A DNA stretch of 64,000 nt from Pseudomonas putida (GTDB lineage Bacteria; Pseudomonadota; Gammaproteobacteria; Pseudomonadales; Pseudomonadaceae). This document shows, piece by piece, positions 1 to 6,902 of the stretch (positions are counted from its first letter, which is position 1; the number at the start of each line of letters is the position of its first letter). The notes below the pieces were generated by a model. It saw only the letters and a list, made by a program, of their open reading frames with translations, did not search any database and was not told the origin of the DNA. The DNA lies in assembly GCF_009883635.2 (NCBI RefSeq), contig NZ_CP026115.2, forward strand, positions 2,418,001 to 2,482,000, in the 5' to 3' direction. The translations under genes were made by a program, and so were the position numbers.

Positions 1-252
1 GTATGGGCCTTGGCACTGGGCCTGGCGGCCTACCACTTCGGCGCCATCCTCGAAGGCATGCTGGGCAGCATCAAGAAATACGAGCTATGGGTGCTCGGCG
101 GCCTGTTGCTGCTGGGTGGCCTGCTCTGGTTGCGCCGGCGCTTCCGCACCATCCGCGCCGAGCGCCGCGCGGCGGCAGACGAGCAGCCCGCCAGCACTGA
201 GCAGCAGGTAGCCGCCGAGAAGCAGCCAGAACACGGGCACGACCACCGCTAA
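1..252 (+). CDS. DedA family membrane protein, C-terminal fragment
   Basis: This is an open frame entering from the left edge and stopping at TAA 250-252, so only the last 83 codons are present. The visible part has a hydrophobic stretch (ELWVLGGLLLLGGLLWL) followed by a basic RRRFRTIRAERR segment and a polar, Gln/His-rich tail. That layout fits the last membrane helix and cytoplasmic tail of DedA/SNARE-associated proteins, an inner-membrane family linked to lipid carrier flipping and envelope homeostasis. The family call rests on a short piece and general resemblance. Its last 168 bases overlap, on the opposite strand, the end of the neighbouring hydroxylase gene. Confidence 0.6.
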   Translation, partial: VWALALGLAAYHFGAILEGMLGSIKKYELWVLGGLLLLGGLLWLRRRFRTIRAERRAAADEQPASTEQQVAAEKQPEHGHDHR

Positions 253-1380
253 GCCCAGCGTACCGGCCAGGTACAGCGCCGGCACCAGCGTCAGCAGGCG
301 CGCCAGCTCCAGGCGCACCGCCCACGGCCGCTTTTCCAGGGCCGCTCCCAGCACGAACAAGCCAAACGCCATCAGCGACCAGCCCAGCATCAGGGCGGCG
401 CTCGGCACACGTTCGGCCACGTCCATCAGATAACTGCCCAACGCGATGTAGACGGCGAACTGCACAGCCACGTACACCTGCCACGCCCGGCCCAGGGCAA
501 TCTCGAACTTGCGGAAAATCGCCAGGTTCTGTTTCGCCTGTGGATAAGCTGCCGCGACATCGGCCGGGCGCCAGCCGGTGGGCATGAACCAGATGCGCAG
601 CTTGTCCTTCCAGCTGCGGGTGCGACGGGCATCGCTGTACAGCTGGGCGTAGAACTGCAGGTTGGCCCATAGCGGGTTCCAACTGGCCAAAGGCGTGGTC
701 ACGCCGAACACCACCGGCTCGGCCGGGTCCTCCTCCTTGAACGTGCCGAACAAGCGGTCCCAGATAATGAACACGCCGCCGTAGTTGCGATCCAAGTAGG
801 CAGGATTCTGCGCATGGTGGACGCGATGGTTGGATGGTGTGATCAGTACCCACTCAAGCCAGCCGAGCTTGGGGATGTGGCGGGTGTGCACCCAGAACTG
901 GTAGAGCAGGTTCAGCGAGGCCACGGTGATGAACACCACGGGTGGTACGCCGATCAGCGCCAGCGGCAAGTAGAAGATCCACGAGAAGATGAAACCGCTG
1001 CTGGTCTGGCGCAGCGCCGTGGTGAGGTTGTACTCCTCGCTCTGGTGATGCACCGAATGCGCCGCCCACAATACGTTGCGCTCATGGCCCAGGCGGTGCA
1101 GCCAGTAGTAGCACAGGTCGTACAGCACGAAGGCCAGCAGCCAGACCCACACGGCGCTCTGCGGCAGGCGCAGCAGCGCCAGGTGCTCCCAGGCCAGCGC
1201 ATAGGTCAGCAGCCCTACCCCTTTGGTCAGCAGGCCGGTGCTGGTGGACAGCGCGCCGGTGCTGAGGCTGTTGATCGAATCGGCCAGGGTGAAGTTGCGC
1301 TGACCGCGCACGCGGTCGGCAATCAGCTCCACGGCGATCAGCACGAAGAAAAACGGCACGGCCAGCAGAATCAGGTCCAT
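85..1380 (-). CDS. Sterol desaturase / fatty acid hydroxylase family membrane protein
   Basis: The protein has 431 residues. The diiron histidine boxes of the fatty acid hydroxylase superfamily are all visible: HRLGH, HSVHH (roughly residues 95-115) and HRVHH near residue 185, set among hydrophobic helices. The family inserts oxygen or double bonds into lipid chains in the membrane; the substrate here is unknown. After the catalytic domain there is an extra C-terminal region with three to four more predicted helices and an Ala/Gln-rich tail. I chose ATG 1380; a TTG two codons upstream is also in frame but has no better ribosome site. The end of the gene overlaps the convergent DedA gene by 168 bp, which is unusual for two membrane proteins. 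Confidence 0.85.
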   Translation of the reverse strand: MDLILLAVPFFFVLIAVELIADRVRGQRNFTLADSINSLSTGALSTSTGLLTKGVGLLTYALAWEHLALLRLPQSAVWVWLLAFVLYDLCYYWLHRLGHERNVLWAAHSVHHQSEEYNLTTALRQTSSGFIFSWIFYLPLALIGVPPVVFITVASLNLLYQFWVHTRHIPKLGWLEWVLITPSNHRVHHAQNPAYLDRNYGGVFIIWDRLFGTFKEEDPAEPVVFGVTTPLASWNPLWANLQFYAQLYSDARRTRSWKDKLRIWFMPTGWRPADVAAAYPQAKQNLAIFRKFEIALGRAWQVYVAVQFAVYIALGSYLMDVAERVPSAALMLGWSLMAFGLFVLGAALEKRPWAVRLELARLLTLVPALYLAGTLGLAVVVPVFWLLLGGYLLLSAGGLLVCRRAALGADGAEAPAQPEQATQQQQAAEHP

Positions 1381-1493
1381 GGGCAACGCTCGGTAAGGTT
1401 ATCCACAGAGATTAGGATGCGCCTGCCGTAATCCCTATGGCCACATCTGCCAAACTAGAGGACATTTAGCGCCTCGAAAATGGAGTAATGAGC

Positions 1494-2159
1494 ATGACCA
1501 AGAAAGTAGCGGTGATTCTTTCCGGCTGTGGCGTGTACGACGGCGCCGAAATCCACGAAAGCGTGATCACCCTGCTGCGCCTCGACCAGCGCGGCGCACA
1601 GGTGCAGTGCTTTGCGCCGAACATCGCGCAGATGCATGTCATCAACCACCTGACCGGCGAGGAAATGCCTGAGTCGCGCAATGTGCTGACCGAATCGGCG
1701 CGCATCGCCCGTGGCGAAGTGAAGGACATCCGTGAGGCCAAGGCCGAAGACTTCGATGCGTTGATCGTGCCAGGCGGTTTCGGCGCGGCGAAGAACCTGT
1801 CCAACTTTGCCGTGGAAGGCACTGAATGCACGGTGAATCCGGAGGTGCTAAGCCTGGCCGAAGCTTTTGCCGAGGCCTGCAAGCCGGTTGGCCTGATCTG
1901 CATCTCGCCAGCGCTGGCGGCGAAGATTTATGGCCCGGGCGTGATCTGCACCATTGGCAATGACGCGGGCACCGCGGCAGCTGTGGAAAAGATGGGCGGC
2001 AAGCACGAGGAGTGCGATGTGCATGACATCGTTGAGGATACCCAACGCAAGCTGGTGACTACCCCGGCCTACATGGTGGCCAAGTCGATCAGTGAAGCTG
2101 CCGGGGGCATCTACAAGCTTGTGGACCGTGTGCTGGAACTGACCCACGAAGGGGAGTGA
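1494..2159 (+). CDS. elbB: Isoprenoid biosynthesis glyoxalase ElbB
   Basis: The protein has 221 residues, close to the usual length of ElbB (about 217). It begins MTKKVAVILSGCGVYDGAEI, the conserved N-terminus of this DJ-1/PfpI-like group, and has the motif LIVPGGFGAAKNLSNFA. The nucleophile-elbow cysteine lies in VGLICISPAL. Members have been described as glyoxalases and linked to isoprenoid metabolism, but the physiological role is not settled. GGAG at 1482-1485 sits 8 nt before ATG 1494, so this start is preferred over ATG 1488, which is only 2 nt from it. The stop codon abuts the stop of the convergent YaiI gene (TGATCA shared by both strands). Confidence 0.92.
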   Translation: MTKKVAVILSGCGVYDGAEIHESVITLLRLDQRGAQVQCFAPNIAQMHVINHLTGEEMPESRNVLTESARIARGEVKDIREAKAEDFDALIVPGGFGAAKNLSNFAVEGTECTVNPEVLSLAEAFAEACKPVGLICISPALAAKIYGPGVICTIGNDAGTAAAVEKMGGKHEECDVHDIVEDTQRKLVTTPAYMVAKSISEAAGGIYKLVDRVLELTHEGE

Positions 2160-2612
2160 TCAGCCCTTGCTCAGGCGGGTCAGGATCCGGTCCAGCGCAT
2201 TGGCGAAGGCCTGCTTCTCGCGTTCGCCATAGGGCGCCTGCCCTCCCCCAACCTGGCCCTGCTCACGCAGCTCGGTAAACAGGTTGCGCACGGCCAGGCG
2301 CTCGCCCATGTTGCGTTCGTCGAACTCGCGGCCACGTGGGTCCAGGGCCGCCACGCCCTTCTTGATCAGGCGGTCGGCCAGCGGCACGTCGCTGCAGATC
2401 ACCAGCTCGCCAGGCACGGCGTGCTCGACCAGGTAATCGTCGGCCGCGTCCATGCCGCTGGGCACCACGATCAGGCGGACGATCGCGAAAGCCGGCTTGG
2501 TCACGGCCTGACCGGCCACCATCACCACTTCGAGCTGGCGCTTGAGGGCGAATTTGACGATCAGGTCCTTGGCTGCCTTGGGGCAGGCGTCGGCGTCGAT
2601 CCAGATGCGCAT
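2160..2612 (-). CDS. YaiI/YqxD family protein (UPF0178, DUF188)
   Basis: The protein has 150 residues, the normal length for the family. It starts MRIWIDADACPKAAKDLIVK, the family signature with conserved Asp residues, and has VICSDVPLADRLIKKGV and LDPRGREFDERNM farther on. The fold resembles PIN-like nucleases, but no activity is established. The gene is convergent with elbB with no intergenic base, so transcription of either gene is likely to run into the other unless a signal inside the coding region stops it. A REP pair separates it from the iron permease gene upstream on the same strand. Confidence 0.9.
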   Translation of the reverse strand: MRIWIDADACPKAAKDLIVKFALKRQLEVVMVAGQAVTKPAFAIVRLIVVPSGMDAADDYLVEHAVPGELVICSDVPLADRLIKKGVAALDPRGREFDERNMGERLAVRNLFTELREQGQVGGGQAPYGEREKQAFANALDRILTRLSKG

Positions 2613-2633
2613 TCAGTTAAATCTCTTCATTCC

Positions 2634-2724
2634 TGCACCGGCCTCTTCGCGGGGCAAGCCCGCTCCTACAGGGGCCACAGGAGGCCTTTAGGAGCGGGCT
2701 TGTCCCGCGAAGGGGCCAGCAGCA
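2634..2724. repeat. REP/REPIN inverted pair, P. putida type
   Basis: Two inverted REP sequences, 2634-2672 and 2685-2724, share the core TTCGCGGGGCAAGCCCGC with a few mismatches and can fold into one long hairpin. The pair lies directly after the stop of the FTR1-like gene (minus strand), where it may protect or end that transcript. Confidence 0.85.
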
Positions 2725-2730
2725 TCAACC

Positions 2731-4671
2731 TTAAACGGCAGCCCGGCGCTTGTCGGCCAGGCGGCTACGCCCATACAACACCAGAATCGCCAGCAGCGCC
2801 ACCGCCTGCGCACTCAGCGAGTACACATCGGGGTGAATCCCCAGCCAGTCGAACTCGAAGAACGCTACCGGCCGCGTGCCCAGCACGCCCGCTTCTTGCA
2901 GCGCTTTCACGCCATGCCCGGCAAACACCACCGACAGCGCACACAGCAGCCCGGCGTTGATGCTGAAGAACAGCGACAGCGGCAGCTTCGCCGAACCGCG
3001 CAAGATCACCCACGCCAGTCCCACCAACAGAACCAGCGCCGTGGCGCCGCCGGCCAACACCGCCTGGTGACCAGCTGGGCCTGCCTGCAACCACAGGGTT
3101 TCGTAGAACAGGATCACTTCGAACAGCTCGCGGTACACCGAGAAGAACGCCAGCACGGCAAAGCCGAAGCGCCCGCCGCCACTGACCAGGCTGCTCTTGA
3201 TGTAGTCCTGCCAGGCCGCGGCGTGACGGCGGTCGTGCATCCACACGCCCAGCCACAGCACCATGACGCTGGCGAACAAGGCCGTGCTGCCTTCCAGCAG
3301 CTCACGCTGGGCACCACCAACGTCGATCACATAGGCCGCCACGGCCCAGGTGGCAAAGCCCGCAACCAGCGCCAGGCCCCAGCCGATGTTGACGCTGCGC
3401 ATGGCCGATTGCTGGCCAGTGTTGCGCAGGAAGGCAAGGATCGCCGCCAGAACCAGAATGGCTTCAAGGCCTTCGCGCAGCAAGATCAGCAGGCCGGAAA
3501 TGTAGCTCAGCGACCAGCTCAGGCCATCGCTGCCCAACAACTTGGCGGCCTGGTCGAGCTTGGTTTTCGCTTCGCTCAGACGTTGTTCAGCCTGGGCGAC
3601 CGGCAGACCGTCCTGCAGCGACTGACGGTAGGCCATCAGGGCCTTTTCGGTGCTCTTGCGCGCTTCGGTGTCGATGTTGTCCAGTGAGCTTTCGACCAGC
3701 TCGAAACCTTCCAGATACGCAGCCACCGACAGGTCGTAGGCCTGGTCATGGTCGCCTGCACGGTAGGCCGCCAGGCTCTTGTCCAGGGTGCTGGCGGTGT
3801 ATTCCAGCAATTGCGCAGGGCCGCGTTTGACCTGCGGCGGCTGGGCGCGCTGGGCGCGGAACGCCTCGACCGACGCGGCGCCTTCGTTGGCGGCGACTTC
3901 GGCCGGAGTCTGGCGGGCCAGGTCGGCGATGTTCCAGGTCTTCTCGCCCTTGGCCGCGTCAGGCTTGGCGGTGAAGCTGGCGATGTACGCGGCCACGTCC
4001 CAACGCTGGCGCTCGTCGAGCTGGTCGGCGAAGGACGGCATTTCGGTGCCATCGATGCCCAGGGCCAGGGTGTTGTAGAGGTCGAACAGGCTCAGTTGAT
4101 CGAGACGTGCGGTGTCGCGCAGGTTGGCCGGTGCTGGCTCCAGGCCCAAACCTGCCGGGCCGTCGCCCACACCGGTATCACCGTGGCAGATCGAGCAGTT
4201 CTGCGCATACAGCGAGGCGCCACGGGCCGGGTCCGGGGTAATGACCGGGGCCTGGCTGACCTCGTAGGCCACCGCCAGGCGTGCGCCCAGCAGGCGGGCC
4301 TGCTTGGCTACCACTGCGCCGTCCTGACGCTGGTCGATGGCATGGCGCAACGCCTGCACGCCCTGCTGAAGCCCGGCTTGCTCGGCGTTCGCCGGCAGGC
4401 CTTTGATCAGGTCGGCCAGCACCGTGCTGAATTCTTGCTGTTCACGGTACTCGCCGTCGTCGATGACTTTGCCGTTTGCAACGGTAGGCGGGTAGTCGGC
4501 ACCAATGTAGTCAAGTAGGTGCAAGGCTTTGGCGGCCTCGGCGGGCGCTTCGGCCTGCGCCAGGGCGCTGCACAGCGCCAGCATCGGGCCGAGCACAACG
4601 GCCGGCAACCAGGCGAGCAGACGGGAACGGGTTTTCATGGCCAGTCTCGAAGGGAATGCGAAAGAGAACAT
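2731..4671 (-). CDS. Cytochrome c - FTR1 family iron permease fusion
   Basis: The protein has 646 residues. An N-terminal signal/anchor is followed by a periplasmic region with a haem-binding CSICH motif (CXXCH, residues 159-163) in a cytochrome c domain. A helical linker follows, and then the FTR1/EfeU permease domain from about residue 390, with the two iron-binding REXXE motifs REGLE (near 398) and RELFE (near 512) on membrane helices. The family takes up ferrous iron by oxidation and transport through the inner membrane; here the fused cytochrome probably takes the electron. ATG 4671 has a GGAAG site 6 nt upstream; ATG 4638 (MKTRSRLLAWLP) would give a more standard signal peptide and is the alternative. 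No EfeO or EfeB gene is adjacent. Confidence 0.88.
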   Translation of the reverse strand: MFSFAFPSRLAMKTRSRLLAWLPAVVLGPMLALCSALAQAEAPAEAAKALHLLDYIGADYPPTVANGKVIDDGEYREQQEFSTVLADLIKGLPANAEQAGLQQGVQALRHAIDQRQDGAVVAKQARLLGARLAVAYEVSQAPVITPDPARGASLYAQNCSICHGDTGVGDGPAGLGLEPAPANLRDTARLDQLSLFDLYNTLALGIDGTEMPSFADQLDERQRWDVAAYIASFTAKPDAAKGEKTWNIADLARQTPAEVAANEGAASVEAFRAQRAQPPQVKRGPAQLLEYTASTLDKSLAAYRAGDHDQAYDLSVAAYLEGFELVESSLDNIDTEARKSTEKALMAYRQSLQDGLPVAQAEQRLSEAKTKLDQAAKLLGSDGLSWSLSYISGLLILLREGLEAILVLAAILAFLRNTGQQSAMRSVNIGWGLALVAGFATWAVAAYVIDVGGAQRELLEGSTALFASVMVLWLGVWMHDRRHAAAWQDYIKSSLVSGGGRFGFAVLAFFSVYRELFEVILFYETLWLQAGPAGHQAVLAGGATALVLLVGLAWVILRGSAKLPLSLFFSINAGLLCALSVVFAGHGVKALQEAGVLGTRPVAFFEFDWLGIHPDVYSLSAQAVALLAILVLYGRSRLADKRRAAV

Positions 4672-4761
4672 TGTTCACTTCCACTTTGCGTCGCTCAAGC
4701 GTTGTCAGTGGATTTCATGAAAAATCTTGAGACAAATCAGATGAAGTGGATCGTCACAACG

Positions 4762-4784
4762 ATGGGGCTGCCATGCAGCCCCAT
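4762..4784 (-). terminator. Hairpin downstream of the DUF3077 gene
   Basis: A perfect 10-bp stem (ATGGGGCTGC / GCAGCCCCAT) with a 3-nt loop begins 11 bases after the DUF3077 stop codon in the direction of transcription. The T-run that should follow is weak, so it may be only a 3'-end stabiliser. Confidence 0.55.
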
Positions 4785-4795
4785 GTGCTCTAGGT

Positions 4796-5047
4796 TTATT
4801 GAAGAACCTTGTTCAGCCCCAACTCCATATCGTCGATCAGCGCCTTGGCCATTTCACTGAGAATCCGCGCCGCGCTGCCGGCCATGCGGTCGTTCTCCAT
4901 TTCTGCTTCGGTGGTGAGGTGGCGGATGCAGCCGAGCAACACCGATAGCTGCGAGAAGGCATGGTCAAAGGGCACGTTGGGCTTGAGGCTGAACAGGTCG
5001 AAGGTCTGCACGCCTGCGGTTACTGCGTCTTGTGGATAAGTGCTCAT
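4796..5047 (-). CDS. DUF3077-like small protein
   Basis: The protein has 83 residues, with no signal peptide or membrane segment. The segment LFSLKPNVPFDHAFSQLSVL, followed by LLGCIRHLT and a helical C-terminus, matches my recollection of the DUF3077 proteins that occur in several copies in pseudomonads; function is unknown. AGGAG lies 7 nt before ATG 5047. The gene follows the DUF6124 gene by 16 bases and is presumably in the same transcript, driven from the folded intergenic region at 5.4-5.6 kb. A perfect consensus DnaA box (5031-5039) falls within its first codons. Confidence 0.7.
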   Translation of the reverse strand: MSTYPQDAVTAGVQTFDLFSLKPNVPFDHAFSQLSVLLGCIRHLTTEAEMENDRMAGSAARILSEMAKALIDDMELGLNKVLQ

Positions 5048-5063
5048 CCTGTCGCTCCTTGAT

Positions 5064-5318
5064 TTAGACGGGGAGGTCCGAGTGTTCGGTCAGGGCCGAT
5101 ACCATTCGGCACAACAGGCGAATGTTCATGGCCATGGCATCACGCTGCGCGCCTGGCTCGCTGTCCAGCAGGACGCCGTAGGTTTGCTGCACGGTGAGGG
5201 TCAAGGCGTGCATCAGCGCATTGCATTGCTCGGTGCCGGGTGGGGTGATGAGCGAGAAGCCGGGAATGTCGAGTTGGGGGATAGAGGTAGGAGGTGGGTC
5301 GGGGACTAGCTTTTTCAT
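5064..5318 (-). CDS. DUF6124-like small protein
   Basis: The protein has 84 residues and begins MKKLVPDPPPTSIPQLD, a Pro-rich N-terminus typical of the DUF6124 proteins of Pseudomonas. The rest is two amphipathic helices (CNALMHALTLTVQQTYGVLL and the segment ending VSALTEHSDLPV). GGAG lies 7 nt before ATG 5318, and this start is preferred to the much longer open frame upstream, which runs through the folded element. It forms a pair with the DUF3077 gene. The function is unknown; a helical regulatory or RNA-linked role would be a guess. Confidence 0.7.
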   Translation of the reverse strand: MKKLVPDPPPTSIPQLDIPGFSLITPPGTEQCNALMHALTLTVQQTYGVLLDSEPGAQRDAMAMNIRLLCRMVSALTEHSDLPV

Positions 5319-5391
5319 GGCGGAACTCCGTATGAGAGATGGTACTGCTCTCCTCTTCGTCTCACGGAATTGGGTGGCAGTCGTGCACGGT

Positions 5392-5511
5392 GTGAGACCC
5401 GGGACATACGGTAACCCCGGCCAGGCCAAAGCCTGTCCGCACACGACCGCCATGAAGCGGTGCTACCGAATGTAAACCGGGTGTCTCACGCCCGATCGCC
5501 TTGCGAGGCGA
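5392..5511 (-). ncRNA. Folded intergenic element ahead of the DUF6124 operon (structured leader or small RNA candidate)
   Basis: Arms 5392-5413 and 5464-5489 pair over about 20 bp: GTGAGA, CCCGG and ACATACGGTA on the left against TACCGAATGT, CCGGG and TCTCAC on the right, with a 2-nt bulge and one mismatch. Inside sit two further hairpins: CAGGC-CAAA-GCCTG (5422-5435) and ACCGC-N6-GCGGT (5446-5461). A third, TCGCCT-TGCG-AGGCGA (5496-5511), follows outside. Together with the repeat copy at 5517-5636 it fills the 390-bp gap between the DUF6124 gene and the antitoxin gene. No convincing protein-coding frame with a ribosome site was seen. The strand is assumed from the downstream operon. Confidence 0.5.
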
Positions 5512-5516
5512 CCCAG

Positions 5517-5636
5517 GGACAGTAGTCCGGGAGCACTTCCCAGCCAAGACAGCACCTTCCGACAGGTGCCGTAGGATAATTCGACATGAAATCAGAACTG
5601 AAGCATTTGGTTTCAGATTCGGAAATGTCTGACAGC
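5517..5636. repeat. 120-bp direct repeat, copy 1
   Basis: This copy aligns without gaps to 6601-6720, with about 9 mismatches in 120 positions. It contains the hairpin GCACC-N8-GGTGC and ends GGAAATGTCTGACAGC in both copies. The two copies lie in the same orientation on either side of the toxin-antitoxin pair. Confidence 0.9.
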
Positions 5637-5708
5637 GCACATGCCTTTGCCCAGCGCTAACAATTCGAGCCAGCGCAAGGCCAGCCCGAAGTGAATCACT
5701 TGTCCAAA

Positions 5709-5993
5709 CTATGCTGCTTTCCCTTTCACCGTGAAATCTACTTCCAAATCAGCATTGGCCAGCAGGTTCACCAGAGCATCCAGTGAAAATTTATCAATCT
5801 TGCCATTGAGCAGCTCGCTCAAGCGCGGTTGAGTCACCCGCAACCGCTTTGCTGCATCCTTTTGCGGTAGATCCCAAGCCCGCACAGCCCTGGTCAATTC
5901 GCGCATTAGCTTGGAACGCAGTCGGAGGTTCTCGGCTTCTTCAGGCGAGTCAACCAGCGCGTCCCAAACCGAGGTAGATCTCTCGTTTGCCAT
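5709..5993 (-). CDS. XRE-family antitoxin (HigA-like)
   Basis: The protein has 94 residues. A helix-turn-helix of the XRE/Cro type covers about residues 40-75 (LPQKDAAKRLRVTQPRLSEL), followed by a short C-terminal part (NADLEVDFTVKGKAA). Antitoxins of this kind bind the toxin and repress their own promoter. The gene lies 17 nt downstream of the toxin gene, the toxin-first order typical of higBA. GAGGG about 8-9 nt before ATG 5993 supports the start. Both genes sit between two direct repeats, suggesting that the pair arrived as a unit. Confidence 0.88.
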   Translation of the reverse strand: MANERSTSVWDALVDSPEEAENLRLRSKLMRELTRAVRAWDLPQKDAAKRLRVTQPRLSELLNGKIDKFSLDALVNLLANADLEVDFTVKGKAA

Positions 5994-6010
5994 CGTTGAA
6001 TCCCTCTGTT

Positions 6011-6337
6011 TTAACCCAGCGACCTGAACCGAGCTCTTGCCAGGTCGATGTCGCGTTTCTCAGTCTTCTCAGTAGTCTTGCGAAAGGCATGCAGGACATA
6101 GATGGCTTCAGGACGGCTAATCACATAAAAAACGCGAAAAGCCCCGTCTTTGCACATGATGCGTATCTCCCGCACGCCTTGCCCTACCGCTTCCACTGGC
6201 TTCCAGTCCGCAGGCTCCTCGCCGGCTTGAATCAAATCCAGCTGATACCCGGCTCGCTGCCTGGCTACCAGCGGAAAGCTGCGTAGGTCATCCTTACTGC
6301 TGCCCACCCACTCGATGGGTTTCTCATTAACCCGCAT
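6011..6337 (-). CDS. HigB/RelE-superfamily toxin (phage Gp49-like)
   Basis: The protein has 108 residues. The central strand pattern VREIRIMCKDGAFRVFYVIS followed by IYVLHAFRKTTEKTEKRDI is the hallmark of the Gp49/HigB group of RelE-fold mRNA interferases. The C-terminal RKTTEKTEKRDIDLARAR holds the basic residues expected near the active site. These toxins cut mRNA at the ribosome when the antitoxin is degraded. AGGGG lies 8 nt before ATG 6337. The gene is first in a two-gene operon with the antitoxin, and a palindromic promoter candidate lies 140 bp upstream. Confidence 0.88.
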   Translation of the reverse strand: MRVNEKPIEWVGSSKDDLRSFPLVARQRAGYQLDLIQAGEEPADWKPVEAVGQGVREIRIMCKDGAFRVFYVISRPEAIYVLHAFRKTTEKTEKRDIDLARARFRSLG

Positions 6338-6476
6338 GCCAAATGCCCCTTTGCCGTCGGTCCAGACGCTAGATGTGCTCGCAATTCATCACTCGCCCTG
6401 ACCAAGGCACTGAGTCACGCTGCTCCATCCGTCTGTCTCGAAAGGCTTGGCTGAACATGCCGGAAGCTGCAGATCA

Positions 6477-6505
6477 AAAATATATCGATATCGATATAAA
6501 CTCAA
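6477..6505 (-). promoter_or_regulatory. Candidate toxin-antitoxin promoter with palindromic operator
   Basis: On the minus strand TTGAGT (6500-6505) and TATTTT (6477-6482) are 17 nt apart. The spacer and the edge of the -10 box are an 18-bp perfect palindrome, TATATCGATATCGATATA (6481-6498). A self-repressing antitoxin would be expected to bind such a site. The distance to the toxin start (about 140 nt) is long, which lowers confidence. Confidence 0.5.
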
Positions 6506-6600
6506 GCCAGGGAACTGTACCCAGGCCAATAATTACGGCGCCAGAAGTGAACAGGGGGATGAATTCCGGGAGGGTCAATGCGCCTGGAAAGGGGTCCCGA

Positions 6601-6720
6601 GGACAGTATTCCGTGGAGACTTCCCAGCCAAGACAGCACCCTCCGACAGGTGCCGTAGGATAATTCGACATGGAATCAGAACTGAAGCATTTGGTTTAAG
6701 GTTCGGAAATGTCTGACAGC
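6601..6720. repeat. 120-bp direct repeat, copy 2
   Basis: This is the partner of 5517-5636, in the same orientation and offset by 1,084 bp. It lies upstream of the toxin-antitoxin operon. The copy lacks the large folded element that precedes copy 1. With 6477-6505 and 6762-6885 it accounts for most of the 565-bp gap 6338-6902, where no supported gene was found. Confidence 0.9.
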
Positions 6721-6761
6721 AAGGGACTTCAGTGGATTCAGGAGATGCCTGCCGGGAGATA

Positions 6762-6885
6762 GGGTGAGGGCTGACAGGTGCCTGCCGACAGGTTTGCAGC
6801 GCCTATGAGATCGAGCGCCGCGCGGGCGGCGCTCGATCTCACAGGCGCTGAATGCGTCAAGGCGGGCACCTGTCAGCCATCACCC
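6762..6885. repeat. Nested long palindrome downstream of the efflux operon
   Basis: Outer arms 6762-6786 and 6861-6885 pair over 25 bp with two mismatches. Inner arms 6797-6820 and 6827-6850 pair over 24 bp with one mismatch (CAGCGCCT...CGAGCGCCG and its complement). It lies 18 bp past the stop of the last efflux gene and could form a terminator or mRNA-stabilising structure. The sequence differs from the TTCGCGGG REP type seen elsewhere in the window, so it is a second repeat family. Confidence 0.8.
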
Positions 6886-6902
6886 AATCTCAAGCCAAAA
6901 CC

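Noticed and set aside
2833..3687. Plus-strand open frames opposite the FTR1, efflux and secretion genes
   Set aside because: They lie entirely inside well-supported genes on the other strand, have Arg/Gln/His-rich composition and no domains.
4668..4678. Palindrome GAACATTGTTC at the start of the iron permease gene as a Fur site
   Set aside because: It does not match the Fur consensus (GATAATGATAATCATTATC), and 11 bp of symmetry can occur by chance.
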